Shown: in pieces, positions 53,642 through 62,204 of the stretch
How the letters are laid out: each line of letters begins with the position of its first letter
How positions within the stretch are numbered: the first letter of the stretch is position 1
NCBI RefSeq assembly: GCF_016773205.1
Contig: NZ_JAETWB010000003.1
Coordinates: forward strand, 124,001 to 188,000
Length of the DNA: 64,000 nt
DNA from: Belnapia arida
GTDB taxonomy: Bacteria > Pseudomonadota > Alphaproteobacteria > Acetobacterales > Acetobacteraceae
Direction of reading: 5' to 3'
Notes under the pieces: generated by a model
The model's database searches: none
The model's input: only the letters and a program-made list of their open reading frames with translations
What the model was told of the DNA's origin: nothing
Made by a program: the position numbers and the translations under genes

Positions 53642-55267
53642 ATGCCCGAGACCAGGATCGATGCGGTGATCGTCGGCGCCGGCTTCGCCGGCATGTACAT
53701 GCTGCATCGGCTGCGCGGCCTCGGCATCCCTGCGGTGGTGCTGGAGCAGGGCGAGGATGTGGGCGGCACCTGGTATTGGAACCGCTATCCCGGCGCCCGC
53801 TGCGATGTCGAGAGCATGCAATACTCCTTCTCCTTCCTGCCGGAATTGCAGCAGGAGTGGAGCTGGTCGGAGCGCTTTGCCTCGCAGCCGGAAATCCTGC
53901 GCTATGCCGCCCATGTGGCGGAGCGGCTGGATCTCAGGCGCGACATACGCTTCCACACGCGGGTGACGCGGGCCGCCTATGACGAGGCAAACGCCCTCTG
54001 GACCGTCGAGACGGATGGGGGCGACCGTTACGTCGCGCAGTACTGCGTCATGGCGACAGGCTGCCTTTCCACCGCAAGGCTGCCGGAGATCGCCGGGCTG
54101 GAGAGCTTCCAGGGCGCCACCTACCATACCGGCCACTGGCCGCATGAGGGGGTGGATTTTAGCGGCAAGCGCGTCGGCGTCATCGGCACCGGCTCCTCCG
54201 CCATCCAGGCCATTCCGGTGATCGCGCGGCAGGCGGCGCAGCTCACCGTCTTCCAGCGGACGCCCAATTTCAGCATCCCCTCGCGCAACGCGCCGATGGA
54301 CGACGACTACGAGTCTTGGTGGAAGTCCGACTACGCGGCGCACCGGGCCAAGGCGCGGATGATGCGCACCGGCATCCTCTACGGCCTCAACGACAAGTCG
54401 GCGCTCGAGGTGACGCCGGAGGAGCGCGAGGCGGAATACGAGGCGCGCTGGGCCCGCGGCGGCACCGCCTTCATGGGCGCCTTCAGCGACCTCATCACCA
54501 ACCGGGAGGCGAACGACACGGCAGCCGAGTTCGTCCGCCGCAAGATCCGCGGCATGGTCAAGGATCCGAAGGTTGCAGAAATCCTGGCGCCAAAGGGCTA
54601 TCCGATCGGCACCAAGCGCATCTGCGTCGACACCGAGTATTTCGAGACTTTCAACCGCCCGAACGTCGCGCTGGTGGATGTGCGGGAGGCGCCGATCGAG
54701 GCCATCATCCCGCGCGGGGTCCGCACCCGCTCCGGCGAGCACGAGTTCGACGCGCTGGTTTTCGCCACCGGCTTCGATGCGATGACCGGGGCATTGACCA
54801 GCATCGACATCCGTGGCCGCGACGATCTCGGCCTCGCTGAGGCATGGGCAGAGGGGCCGCGCACCTACCTTGGGCTGATGGCGGCGGGTTTCCCCAACCT
54901 GTTCATGATCACCGGGCCGGGCAGCCCCTCCGTGCTGTCCAACATGATCGTTTCCATCGAGCAGCATGTGGACTGGCTGAGCGACTGCCTCGCCCATATG
55001 CGGGCGCGCGGCCTGACCACCATCGAGGCGACGCCGGAGGCGCAGGAGGCCTGGGTCGCGCATGGCAGTGAGGTGGCCGAGCGCACCCTCTATCCGCAAG
55101 CGGCGTCCTGGTACATGGGCGCGAACGTGCCCGGCAAGCCGCGGGTCTTCATGCCTTATATCGGCGGCGTCGGCACCTACCGGGAGAAGTGCGCCGAAAT
55201 CGCAGCGAAGGGCTATGAGGGCTTCCGCCTTTCCGCTGGCGCGATGCCGGCGGCCGCGGCGGAGTAG
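53642..55267 (+). CDS. Type I Baeyer-Villiger monooxygenase
   Basis: 541 residues. Two Rossmann motifs: GAGFAG (12-17) for FAD and GTGSSA (182-187) for NADPH, with the BVMO fingerprint F156-x-G158-xxx-H162-xxx-W166 between them (FQGATYHTGHW). GTWYWNRYPGARCDVES near residue 42 is a further family mark. Converts ketones to esters or lactones, or oxygenates heteroatoms. Monocistronic; substrate unknown. Confidence 0.94.
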   Translation: MPETRIDAVIVGAGFAGMYMLHRLRGLGIPAVVLEQGEDVGGTWYWNRYPGARCDVESMQYSFSFLPELQQEWSWSERFASQPEILRYAAHVAERLDLRRDIRFHTRVTRAAYDEANALWTVETDGGDRYVAQYCVMATGCLSTARLPEIAGLESFQGATYHTGHWPHEGVDFSGKRVGVIGTGSSAIQAIPVIARQAAQLTVFQRTPNFSIPSRNAPMDDDYESWWKSDYAAHRAKARMMRTGILYGLNDKSALEVTPEEREAEYEARWARGGTAFMGAFSDLITNREANDTAAEFVRRKIRGMVKDPKVAEILAPKGYPIGTKRICVDTEYFETFNRPNVALVDVREAPIEAIIPRGVRTRSGEHEFDALVFATGFDAMTGALTSIDIRGRDDLGLAEAWAEGPRTYLGLMAAGFPNLFMITGPGSPSVLSNMIVSIEQHVDWLSDCLAHMRARGLTTIEATPEAQEAWVAHGSEVAERTLYPQAASWYMGANVPGKPRVFMPYIGGVGTYREKCAEIAAKGYEGFRLSAGAMPAAAAE

Positions 55268-55270
55268 CCG

Positions 55271-55726
55271 CTACTTCTTGCGCGCCTTGCGGGCGGCGTA
55301 GCGCGCATCGCGCGCCGCCTTCTGCTCGGCGGCCAGTGCGAGGGCACGCTCGCGCTTCTCGCTGTCGAGGATCTGGGCGCGTGTTTCGCGGTCCGCATTC
55401 TCGAGGGCGAGTGCGCGGGCCTCCTCGGCGCGGCGGGCGGCCTCCTCGATCGCACGCTGCCGGGCCTCGGCGGCGAGGCGCTCCTGCTCGGCGCGGCGCG
55501 CGGCCTCCTCGGCGGCGAGGCGCGCGAGTTCGGCCTCCTTCGCTGCCTTGCGCTCGGCGACGCGGGCCTCACGGGCCTCGGCGATCGCCTTCTGCTGTGC
55601 CAGGCGCTCTTGAACCGCCGGATCGTCAGGCTTCGGCTGGCTGCGGAACTTCTCCATCAGGGCCTGGCGGGCTTTGGAGGCGGCGCTGAGACGGTCGTTG
55701 AAATTGTCGGATTTGAAGGCGGGCAT
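55271..55726 (-). CDS. DUF6481 family coiled-coil protein
   Basis: 151 residues starting MPAFKSDNFNDRLSAASKARQALMEKF, then a long Ala/Glu/Arg-rich helix (about residues 40-145) that must form a coiled coil, ending ARYAARKARKK. Cytoplasmic, strongly charged. Function unknown. It ends 4 bp from the Baeyer-Villiger stop. The 266 bp upstream (55727-55992) hold no convincing gene. Confidence 0.8.
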   Translation of the reverse strand: MPAFKSDNFNDRLSAASKARQALMEKFRSQPKPDDPAVQERLAQQKAIAEAREARVAERKAAKEAELARLAAEEAARRAEQERLAAEARQRAIEEAARRAEEARALALENADRETRAQILDSEKRERALALAAEQKAARDARYAARKARKK

Positions 55727-55992
55727 GGCGCGCTTCTACTCAAACGGGTCCAAGATGTATAGGCCGTAACCGCGATGCGGGCATGACGTATCGGCATGGC
55801 ACCGAGCCATCACGAAAAGGCGAAAGCCGCTCTGGCATACGGTTTCGTGCTGAACGGCCTCGACAGGTGAGGTGTGGCGGCCTTATCTCCGGATCAATCC
55901 CCAAAAGCCGATCCTGCGCACCGACCGGCCCTCCGGCGGCACCGGAGACCTGACCATGTGCAATATCCTTCCGACCCGGTTCGGCTGACCGG

Positions 55993-56883
55993 ATGCCGGT
56001 CCTTACCGTCCAGCACGTCACCACCTACCGCTATCGCCAGCCGGTCGCCTTCGGCGAACATCGAATGATGTTGCGGCCGCGGGAGGGGCATGACCAGCGC
56101 TTGCTGGACCAAGTGCTGACCATCACGCCGAAGCCGGTGGAGCTGCGCTGGCTGCACGATGTCTTCGGCAACAGCGTCGCCGTCGCGCGCTTCGCCAGCC
56201 GTGCGCGCGAACTCCGCTTCGACAGCCGTGTGCGGCTGGAGCATTCGCCGGGCAATGCGCTGGAACTGCCGGCTGGCGAGGGAGCCGAGACCTACCCCTT
56301 CTCCTATGCAGTGGAGGAGATGCCGGATCTCTCCCGCTCCATCGAGCGGCAATATCCGGACCCGGATGGCGAGCTGGATCGCTGGGCACGGCAATTTCTG
56401 CGCAGGGACGGCCCGACCGGCACGCGGGAGCTGCTGGCCGGCATCACCCATGCGATTCGCGCGCGCTTCACCTACGTGTCCCGTCAGGAGAAGGGCGTGC
56501 AGGAGCCGCTGACCACGCTCCGTCTCGGCAGCGGCACCTGCCGCGACTTCGCCGTACTGATGATCGAGGCGGTGCGCGCCCTCGGCTTCGCCGCCCGCTT
56601 CGTCACCGGATACCTCTACGTGCCGCGGGAAGGCGGGCGGATCGGCGGCGGCGCCACCCATGCCTGGCTGCGCGTCTACGTCCCCGGTGCAGGCTGGGTG
56701 GAGCTTGATCCGACCAACGGCATCATCGGCAATCGCGACCTGATCCGCGTCGCCGTTGCCCGTGACCATCGCCAGGCGGTGCCGCTGCATGGCACCTGGA
56801 CCGGCTTCCCCGCCGACAGCCTCGGCATGAGCGTCGATGTTACCGTCACGGAGGCGGTGCCGAATGCGCCGCCCCGGCCCTGA
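55993..56883 (+). CDS. Transglutaminase-like cysteine protease family protein
   Basis: 296 residues. N-terminal beta domain (VLTVQHVTTYRYRQPVAFGEHRMMLRPREG) and transglutaminase core with Cys in SGTCRDFAVLMIEA (about residue 185), His in GGATHAWLRVYVPG (about 223) and Asp in WVELDPTNG (about 238), the full Cys-His-Asp triad. Probably a cysteine peptidase or amidase rather than a protein cross-linker. First of three linked genes ending in N-formylglutamate amidohydrolase. Confidence 0.92.
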   Translation: MPVLTVQHVTTYRYRQPVAFGEHRMMLRPREGHDQRLLDQVLTITPKPVELRWLHDVFGNSVAVARFASRARELRFDSRVRLEHSPGNALELPAGEGAETYPFSYAVEEMPDLSRSIERQYPDPDGELDRWARQFLRRDGPTGTRELLAGITHAIRARFTYVSRQEKGVQEPLTTLRLGSGTCRDFAVLMIEAVRALGFAARFVTGYLYVPREGGRIGGGATHAWLRVYVPGAGWVELDPTNGIIGNRDLIRVAVARDHRQAVPLHGTWTGFPADSLGMSVDVTVTEAVPNAPPRP

Positions 56884-56903
56884 TCGCAAGAAGGATTCTG
56901 CCC

Positions 56904-57710
56904 ATGCGCATCCGCGCCGGCTACCAAATCGTCTATGACTGCCCCCAGCCGACCCCGATGCTGCTGATGGTCAGCCCGCATCCCTCCCGCATGCCGGATC
57001 TGGAGGCGCCGCACGAGGTCGTCTTCGATCCGCCGGTTCCGGCGCGGCAGTACAATGACGGCTTCGGCAATCTCTGCACGCGCGTCACCGCGCCGGCGGG
57101 GCGACTGACCATTTCGGCAGACCTGGTGATGCGCGATCCGGGCACCTGGGACCGGGTGGTGCCCGAGGCGATCCAGCATCCGCTGGAGGAGCTGCCCGAT
57201 GAGGCCATCGTCTTCCTGCTTGGCAGCCGCTATTGCGAAACGGACCGGCTGTCGGACACAGCCTGGTCGCTCTTCGCCGGCACGCAGCCGGGCTGGGCCC
57301 GGGTGCAGGCGATCTGCGACTGGGTCCACAACCACATCACCTTCGGCTACGAGCATGCCAACTCCCAGCGCACGGCCTGGGGCGCCTATATGGACCGCCG
57401 CGGCGTCTGCCGCGATTATGCCCACCTGGCGGTCGCCTTCTGCCGCTGCCTCAACATCCCGGCGCGCTACTGCACCGGCTGGCTCGGCGATATCGGCGTG
57501 CCGCCGGGCGGGCCGATGGATTTCGCGGCCTGGTTCGAGGTCTATCTCGGCGGCGAGTGGCACACTTTCGATGCCCGCAACAACCAGCCGCGCATCGGCC
57601 GCATCCTGATGGCGCGCGGCCGCGATGCGACCGATGTGGCGATCAGCACCAGCTTCGGCCCCTGCATGCTGGTGGATTTCCAGGTGGTGACCGACGAGAT
57701 CCCGGGGTGA
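56904..57710 (+). CDS. Transglutaminase-like family protein lacking the usual His
   Basis: 268 residues: the core has Cys in RRGVCRDYAHLAVAFCRCLNIPARYCTGW (about residue 174), but the His position reads MDFAAWFEVYLGG, where Ala-Ala replaces the usual HAW sequence, followed by WHTFDARNN with the Asp. A distinct bacterial subfamily, perhaps with a different catalytic arrangement. An AAGGA site precedes the ATG, 20 bp after the first transglutaminase-like gene. Confidence 0.87.
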   Translation: MRIRAGYQIVYDCPQPTPMLLMVSPHPSRMPDLEAPHEVVFDPPVPARQYNDGFGNLCTRVTAPAGRLTISADLVMRDPGTWDRVVPEAIQHPLEELPDEAIVFLLGSRYCETDRLSDTAWSLFAGTQPGWARVQAICDWVHNHITFGYEHANSQRTAWGAYMDRRGVCRDYAHLAVAFCRCLNIPARYCTGWLGDIGVPPGGPMDFAAWFEVYLGGEWHTFDARNNQPRIGRILMARGRDATDVAISTSFGPCMLVDFQVVTDEIPG

Positions 57711-58438
57711 GGCCGGCGGTCACCACGCTCAACCCGGAGGGCGCTTCTCCCTTCGTCCTGCTTTGCGAGCACGCTTCGAACCATATCCCCGATTCCTATG
57801 CCGGGCTCGGACTGGGGCCGGCAGACCTGGCGCGGCATATCGCCTGGGATATCGGTGCGGCGGCGCTGGCCCGGCTGCTCTCGGAGCGGCTGGATGCACC
57901 GCTCTTCCTGTCCGGCTATTCGCGGCTGCTGATCGACTGCAACCGGCCGCTCGGGGCGCCGACCTCCATCCCGCTCCGCAGCGAGGATACCGACATCCCC
58001 GGCAACCTGGACCTTCCGGCCGAGGAGGTCGCGGCCCGACAGAACCGTTATTTCCGGCCCCTCCACGACGCCGTCGCCGCTTGCCTCGATGCACGGCGCG
58101 GCGGGCCTGCCATCGTCATCGGCGTGCACAGCTTCACCCCGGTCTATCAGGGCGTGCGCCGCCCCTGGCATGCCGGCCTGCTCTATGCCGGGGCGGCGGC
58201 GCTCGGACGCGGGTTGATCGAGGCCCTGGCCGCCGACCGGGCGCTGGTGATCGGTGACAACGAGCCCTACCGGATCGAGCCCGAGCACGACTACACCGTG
58301 CCGGTGCATGGCGACGCGCGCGGCCTGCCGGCGGCGCTGCTCGAGGTGCGGCAGGACCTGGTGGCCGATGAGGCTGGCATAGAAGCCTGGGCGGCGCGCC
58401 TCGTGCCGGCGTTCAGGGCAGTTCAAGCCTCACGCTGA
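57707..58438 (+). CDS. N-formylglutamate amidohydrolase family protein
   Basis: 243 residues from GTG 57707 (GTGA overlap with the upstream stop). Family motifs: FVLLCEHASNHIPDSYAGLGL (about residues 16-36), DIGAAALARLLSERLDAPLFLSGYSRLLIDCNRP, VIGVHSFTPVYQG, and EPYRIEPEHDYTVPVHGDARGLPAALLEVRQDL, with Glu/His residues of the zinc site. Hydrolyses N-formyl-L-glutamate or a similar N-acyl amino acid. Its 3' end overlaps the convergent Lin0512 gene by 26 bp. Confidence 0.92.
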   Translation: MRPAVTTLNPEGASPFVLLCEHASNHIPDSYAGLGLGPADLARHIAWDIGAAALARLLSERLDAPLFLSGYSRLLIDCNRPLGAPTSIPLRSEDTDIPGNLDLPAEEVAARQNRYFRPLHDAVAACLDARRGGPAIVIGVHSFTPVYQGVRRPWHAGLLYAGAAALGRGLIEALAADRALVIGDNEPYRIEPEHDYTVPVHGDARGLPAALLEVRQDLVADEAGIEAWAARLVPAFRAVQASR

Positions 58439-58754
58439 TCGCGGCGCTGGCGATCACCGCCACGTCGCTGCCCTCGTCACCCGGCACGTCGAGGCCGCCC
58501 TTCATCACCTTTACGGTAACGATGCCATGTGGCAGCGAGGACCGCACCCGCTCGGCATCGACGCGCTCCGGCCGCTGCACGCCGATGGTGACGTCGACCA
58601 GCATGGTCTTTGGGTCGAGCTTCAGCGAGCGCAGCATCGTCAGGGAGGAGTGGTGCAGCGCGTCCTGCACCGCCCGCAGCGCCGCCTTGGTATAGTCGCC
58701 GCCGTGGAGGTCGTTGCCGGCTCCCATCTCCAGGATCACGCGCCGCGCCGTCAT
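58413..58754 (-). CDS. Lin0512 family protein, copy 1
   Basis: 113 residues: RVILEMGAGNDLHGGDYTKAALRAVQDALHHSSLTMLRSL, VDVTIGVQRPERVDAERVRSSLPHGIV and GGLDVPGDEGSDVAVIASAAISVRL. Belongs to the Lin0512 family, a small protein family of unknown function. It is the second of two tandem, related genes, overlapping the first by 4 bp (ATGA), which suggests a heteromeric partner. Confidence 0.88.
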   Translation of the reverse strand: MTARRVILEMGAGNDLHGGDYTKAALRAVQDALHHSSLTMLRSLKLDPKTMLVDVTIGVQRPERVDAERVRSSLPHGIVTVKVMKGGLDVPGDEGSDVAVIASAAISVRLELP

Positions 58755-59104
58755 GCCGGCCGCTCTGGCAGGTCCAGCCGGACGATGGCCGCGGCATGGG
58801 CCATGACGGTGGAGCCGGTGCCCGCCTCGTTCGGGATCTCGAGCCCGCCTTCCACCACCGTCACCTGCCCGGTGCCGTGCGGCAGCACGGCCAGCACGGC
58901 TTCCTTGTCGACCTGATCCGGCTTCGACACGCCGATCCGCACCTCCACCTCCATGCTGTCGACATGCAGGCCGAGCGCATGGGTGATGGTGAGTGAGTTG
59001 TGCCAGAGCGCATCGCGCAGCGCCCGCACCGCGGCCTTGGTGTAGTCGGTGCCGCGGATATCGGTCCCCATGCCGAGCTCCAGCACCATGCGTTTCATCG
59101 GCAT
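58751..59104 (-). CDS. Lin0512 family protein, copy 2
   Basis: 117 residues: KRMVLELGMGTDIRGTDYTKAAVRALRDALWHNSLTITHALGL and VEVRIGVSKPDQVDKEAVLAVLPHGTGQVTVVEGGLEIPNEAGTGS. Clearly paralogous to the gene that overlaps its 3' end. It lies 3 bp after the family-5 receptor gene on the same strand. Function unknown; the conserved acidic and His residues would allow a subunit or metal role, but nothing is shown. Confidence 0.88.
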   Translation of the reverse strand: MPMKRMVLELGMGTDIRGTDYTKAAVRALRDALWHNSLTITHALGLHVDSMEVEVRIGVSKPDQVDKEAVLAVLPHGTGQVTVVEGGLEIPNEAGTGSTVMAHAAAIVRLDLPERPA

Positions 59105-59107
59105 GCG

Positions 59108-60685
59108 CTACCCTTTCTCCACGTTCCAGAACACCGGCACCGGCCCCTTCAGCAATCCCTTGAGGCTGCTCCGCCAGGCCGCCGGCGGCAGGTACTGGCC
59201 GAGCGGGATGAAGGGCACGGTCTCGAAGGCGCGGACCTGGATCGCCTGGTCGAGCCGGCGCAGCTCCGCTTCGTCGGTGCCCTCCATCCAGCGGTCGCGC
59301 ATTGCCTCGAGCTCGGCATCCTCCGGCCAGCCGAACCAGGCGCCGCGGCCGTTGCCGCGGATGTTGGAGGCGAAGACCGGGTCGCGGTACTCCGCCGCCG
59401 GGTAGCCGGCCGGGAAGACCGACCAGCCGCCGCGCTCCAGCGGCTCCATGCTGGTGCGGCGCTGGACGACCGTGCCCCAGTCCATCGATTGGTCGTCGAT
59501 ATTGAGCCCGACCGCGCGCCAGGCGGCCGCCGCGACGCTCGACATTGCGTCGTAGAAGGTCTGGTCCGTCGGGTGCATCAGCAGGATGCGCTCGCCGGCA
59601 TAGCCTGCCTCGGCCAGCATCCGCCTGATCTCGCCCGGGCTGCGGCGGCGCCGTACCGCCTCCATCCCCGCCTCGCTGGCCGAAGGCGTGCCGGGCAGGA
59701 AGAAGCCCACTGGGGCGCGGAAGAGCGAGCGGTCCTCGCCCATGACCGCCGTCATCACCTCCACCTGGTCGATCGCCGCCAGCATGGCGCGGCGGACGCC
59801 CGGATTGGCCGTGGCGCCGTGCAGGTGGTTCGGCCGCAGCGCACCGAAGGTGCCGTACTGGTCGAGCGCCCCGACCGTCACGCCCCGCGCCCGCCGCAGC
59901 CGCGGCAGCAGGTCCGGCAGCGGCTGATCGACCCAGTCCACCTCGCCGTTGATGAGCGCATTCGCCGCCGTCCCCGCATCGGGGATGATGCGCCACTCGA
60001 CGCGGTCCACCATCACCCGGTAGCCGCCGGCGGCGTAGCTGGCGGGCTCGTCGCGCGGCCGGTAGGCGTCGAAGCGGGCGAAGACGGCGCGGCTGCCCGG
60101 CACATACTCCTCCGCCACCCAGCGGAAGGGGCCGCTGCCGGTGATCTCGGTGATCTGCCGGAACGGGTCGGTCCGCGCCACGCGCTCCGGCATGATGACG
60201 GGGCTCGGCTGGGTCTTCGCCAGGGCATAGGGGAGGGAGGCGAAGGGCTTGTTCAGTCGCCAGACCAGGGTGCGGTCATCCGGCGCCTCCAGCGCATCGA
60301 GCCGGGCGGCGATGGTCTGGCCGATCGGGTCGCGCACCATCCACCGGCGCAGCGAGGTAATGCAGTCCCGCGCCAGCACCGGCTCGCCGGTATGGAAGCA
60401 GAGGCCGTCCCGCAGCCGCATGGTCCAGCGCCGCGCGCCGTCCTCGGCCCGGTGTCCCTCGACCATCTGCGGCTGCGGGTTCAGCGCCTCGTCTCGCCCG
60501 TAGAGCGTCTCGAAGAGCAGGTGCGCGGCATTGCGGGTAACGACCGCCGTGGTCCAGACCGGGTCGAGGCTGGTGAGGTTGGCCTGCGGCACATGGATCA
60601 GCACCCGCGGCTCGGCGGCGAGCGCCGGCAGGGCAAGGCCGGCGGGCAGGGCAGCCAGCAATTGGCGGCGTCGCATCCTCGGCAT
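59108..60685 (-). CDS. ABC transporter substrate-binding protein, family 5 (orphan)
   Basis: 525 residues with a twin-arginine-like leader (MRRRQLLAALPAGLALPALAA). SBP_bac_5 features: LTSLDPVWTTAVVTRNAAHLLFETLYG, WTMRLRDGLCFHTGEPVLARDCITSLRRW, SRAVFARFDAYRP, and a PVPVFWNVEKG C-terminus like that of the receptor at 21475-23049. Receptor for peptides, opines or glycosides; no permease genes near. First gene of the unit that continues into the two Lin0512 genes. Confidence 0.92.
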   Translation of the reverse strand: MPRMRRRQLLAALPAGLALPALAAEPRVLIHVPQANLTSLDPVWTTAVVTRNAAHLLFETLYGRDEALNPQPQMVEGHRAEDGARRWTMRLRDGLCFHTGEPVLARDCITSLRRWMVRDPIGQTIAARLDALEAPDDRTLVWRLNKPFASLPYALAKTQPSPVIMPERVARTDPFRQITEITGSGPFRWVAEEYVPGSRAVFARFDAYRPRDEPASYAAGGYRVMVDRVEWRIIPDAGTAANALINGEVDWVDQPLPDLLPRLRRARGVTVGALDQYGTFGALRPNHLHGATANPGVRRAMLAAIDQVEVMTAVMGEDRSLFRAPVGFFLPGTPSASEAGMEAVRRRRSPGEIRRMLAEAGYAGERILLMHPTDQTFYDAMSSVAAAAWRAVGLNIDDQSMDWGTVVQRRTSMEPLERGGWSVFPAGYPAAEYRDPVFASNIRGNGRGAWFGWPEDAELEAMRDRWMEGTDEAELRRLDQAIQVRAFETVPFIPLGQYLPPAAWRSSLKGLLKGPVPVFWNVEKG

Positions 60686-60866
60686 TCTCCCTCATTGGCC
60701 CTGTGGCGGGCCTTGCCGGGGAGTGTCCACCCGCTTGGCCGTCGCTGCAATGCCTGCCGCAAATCCGGACAAGGGCGGGATGGCCGCAGCGGAAGGCCCG
60801 GCGCCTGGTGCTTGCGCCACCCGCGCTGCGGGGCATCATGCGCGCCGGCAGCGATCCAGGACCCAT

Positions 60867-62204
60867 ATGAGCACCCGCAAGCCCATCAAGCTCGGCCTCT
60901 CGATGCGCTATCTCGGCTACCACGCTGCGGCCTGGCGCCACCCGGAGGCCGATCCCGGCGCCGCCTCCAAGCTGGGCCATTTCCTTCGCATCGCCCGGAC
61001 GGCGGAGGCGGCGAAGCTCGACATGCTCTTCCTCGCCGACGGCATCGGCCTCCGCACTCGGGACGAGCCGCCAGGCGCGCTCTGCCGCTCGCACCAGACG
61101 GCGGAGCTGGAGCCGCTGACGCTGCTCTCGGCGCTGGCCGGGCTGACCAGCCGCATCGGCCTCGTCGCCACTGCCTCCACCACCTACAACGAGCCTTTCC
61201 ACATCGCCCGCAAATGGGCCTCGCTCGATCATCTGAGCGGCGGCCGCGCCGGCTGGAACATCGTCACCTCCTGGTCGGAGGCGGAGGCGTGGAATTTCAA
61301 CCGCGACCAGCACATGGAGTACGACCTGCGCTACGAGCGCGCCGCCGAGTTCGTCGAGGTGGTGAAGGGGCTCTGGGATAGCTGGGAGGGCGATGCGCTG
61401 GTCCATGACAAGGCCAGCGGCATCTTCTTCGACCAGTCGAAGCTGCATGTGCTCGACCACAAGGGCAAGCATTTCAAGGTGCGCGGCCCACTGACCGTCG
61501 CCCGCACGCCGCAGGGCCGGCCGATCCTGGTGCAGGCCGGTGCCTCGGAGCAGGGGCTGGAGATCGCCGCCCGCAGCGCCGACGTTGTCTACTCCGCATC
61601 GCACACGCTGGAGGCGGCGCGCGACTACTACGCCAAGCTCAAGGGGCGGCTCGCCAAGTACGGCCGCGGCTGGGACGACCTCAAGGTGATGCCCGGCATT
61701 ACCTATTTCATCGGCCGCACCCAGGCCGAGGCGCAGGCGAAGCTCGACCAGCTCAATGAGCTCGTCGCGCCGGAACTCGGCCTTTCCTACCTCTACGGCC
61801 AGATGGGCGACCTCAGCGGCTACGACCTCGACGGGCCGGTGCCGGAGCCGCAGGACCCGCGCATCCGCAGCATGGCGCGGATGGCGCTCGACCTGGCGCG
61901 GCGGGAGAACCTGACCATCCGCCAGCTCTACAGCCGCATCGCCGCCGGCTTCGGCGGCCGGGTGGTGGTGGGCACGCCGGAGAGCATCGTCGACGACATG
62001 GAGGAATGGGTCGCGGCCGGCGCGGCGGACGGGTTCAACATCTGCCCGCCGGTGCTGCCGGTCGGCCTCGACGATTTCGTCGAGCTGGTGCTGCCGGAGC
62101 TGCGCCGGCGCGGCATGTTCCGCACCGAATACGAGGGGACGACCCTGCGCGAGAATCTGGGCGTGCCGATGCCGGCCAACCGCTACGCGGCGGCACGGGG
62201 ATGA
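60867..62204 (+). CDS. NtaA/SnaA/DszA-type flavin-dependent monooxygenase
   Basis: 445 residues of the two-component LLM monooxygenase class: IKLGLSMRYLGYHAAAWRHPEADPGAASKLGHFLRIARTAEAAKLDMLFLADG, and HLSGGRAGWNIVTSWSEAEAWNF (about residues 123-145), GRPILVQAGASEQGLEIAARSADVVYS. Such enzymes use FMNH2 from a partner reductase to oxidise chelators, sulfur compounds or other xenobiotics. No reductase gene is seen nearby. Its stop overlaps the ATG of the following pseudogene (ATGA), a relic of an operon. Confidence 0.9.
   Translation: MSTRKPIKLGLSMRYLGYHAAAWRHPEADPGAASKLGHFLRIARTAEAAKLDMLFLADGIGLRTRDEPPGALCRSHQTAELEPLTLLSALAGLTSRIGLVATASTTYNEPFHIARKWASLDHLSGGRAGWNIVTSWSEAEAWNFNRDQHMEYDLRYERAAEFVEVVKGLWDSWEGDALVHDKASGIFFDQSKLHVLDHKGKHFKVRGPLTVARTPQGRPILVQAGASEQGLEIAARSADVVYSASHTLEAARDYYAKLKGRLAKYGRGWDDLKVMPGITYFIGRTQAEAQAKLDQLNELVAPELGLSYLYGQMGDLSGYDLDGPVPEPQDPRIRSMARMALDLARRENLTIRQLYSRIAAGFGGRVVVGTPESIVDDMEEWVAAGAADGFNICPPVLPVGLDDFVELVLPELRRRGMFRTEYEGTTLRENLGVPMPANRYAAARG

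Noticed and set aside
55796-55870. 24-codon frame in the intergenic region before the transglutaminase-like gene
   Set aside because: Too short, without a convincing ribosome-binding site or recognisable features; such frames occur by chance.
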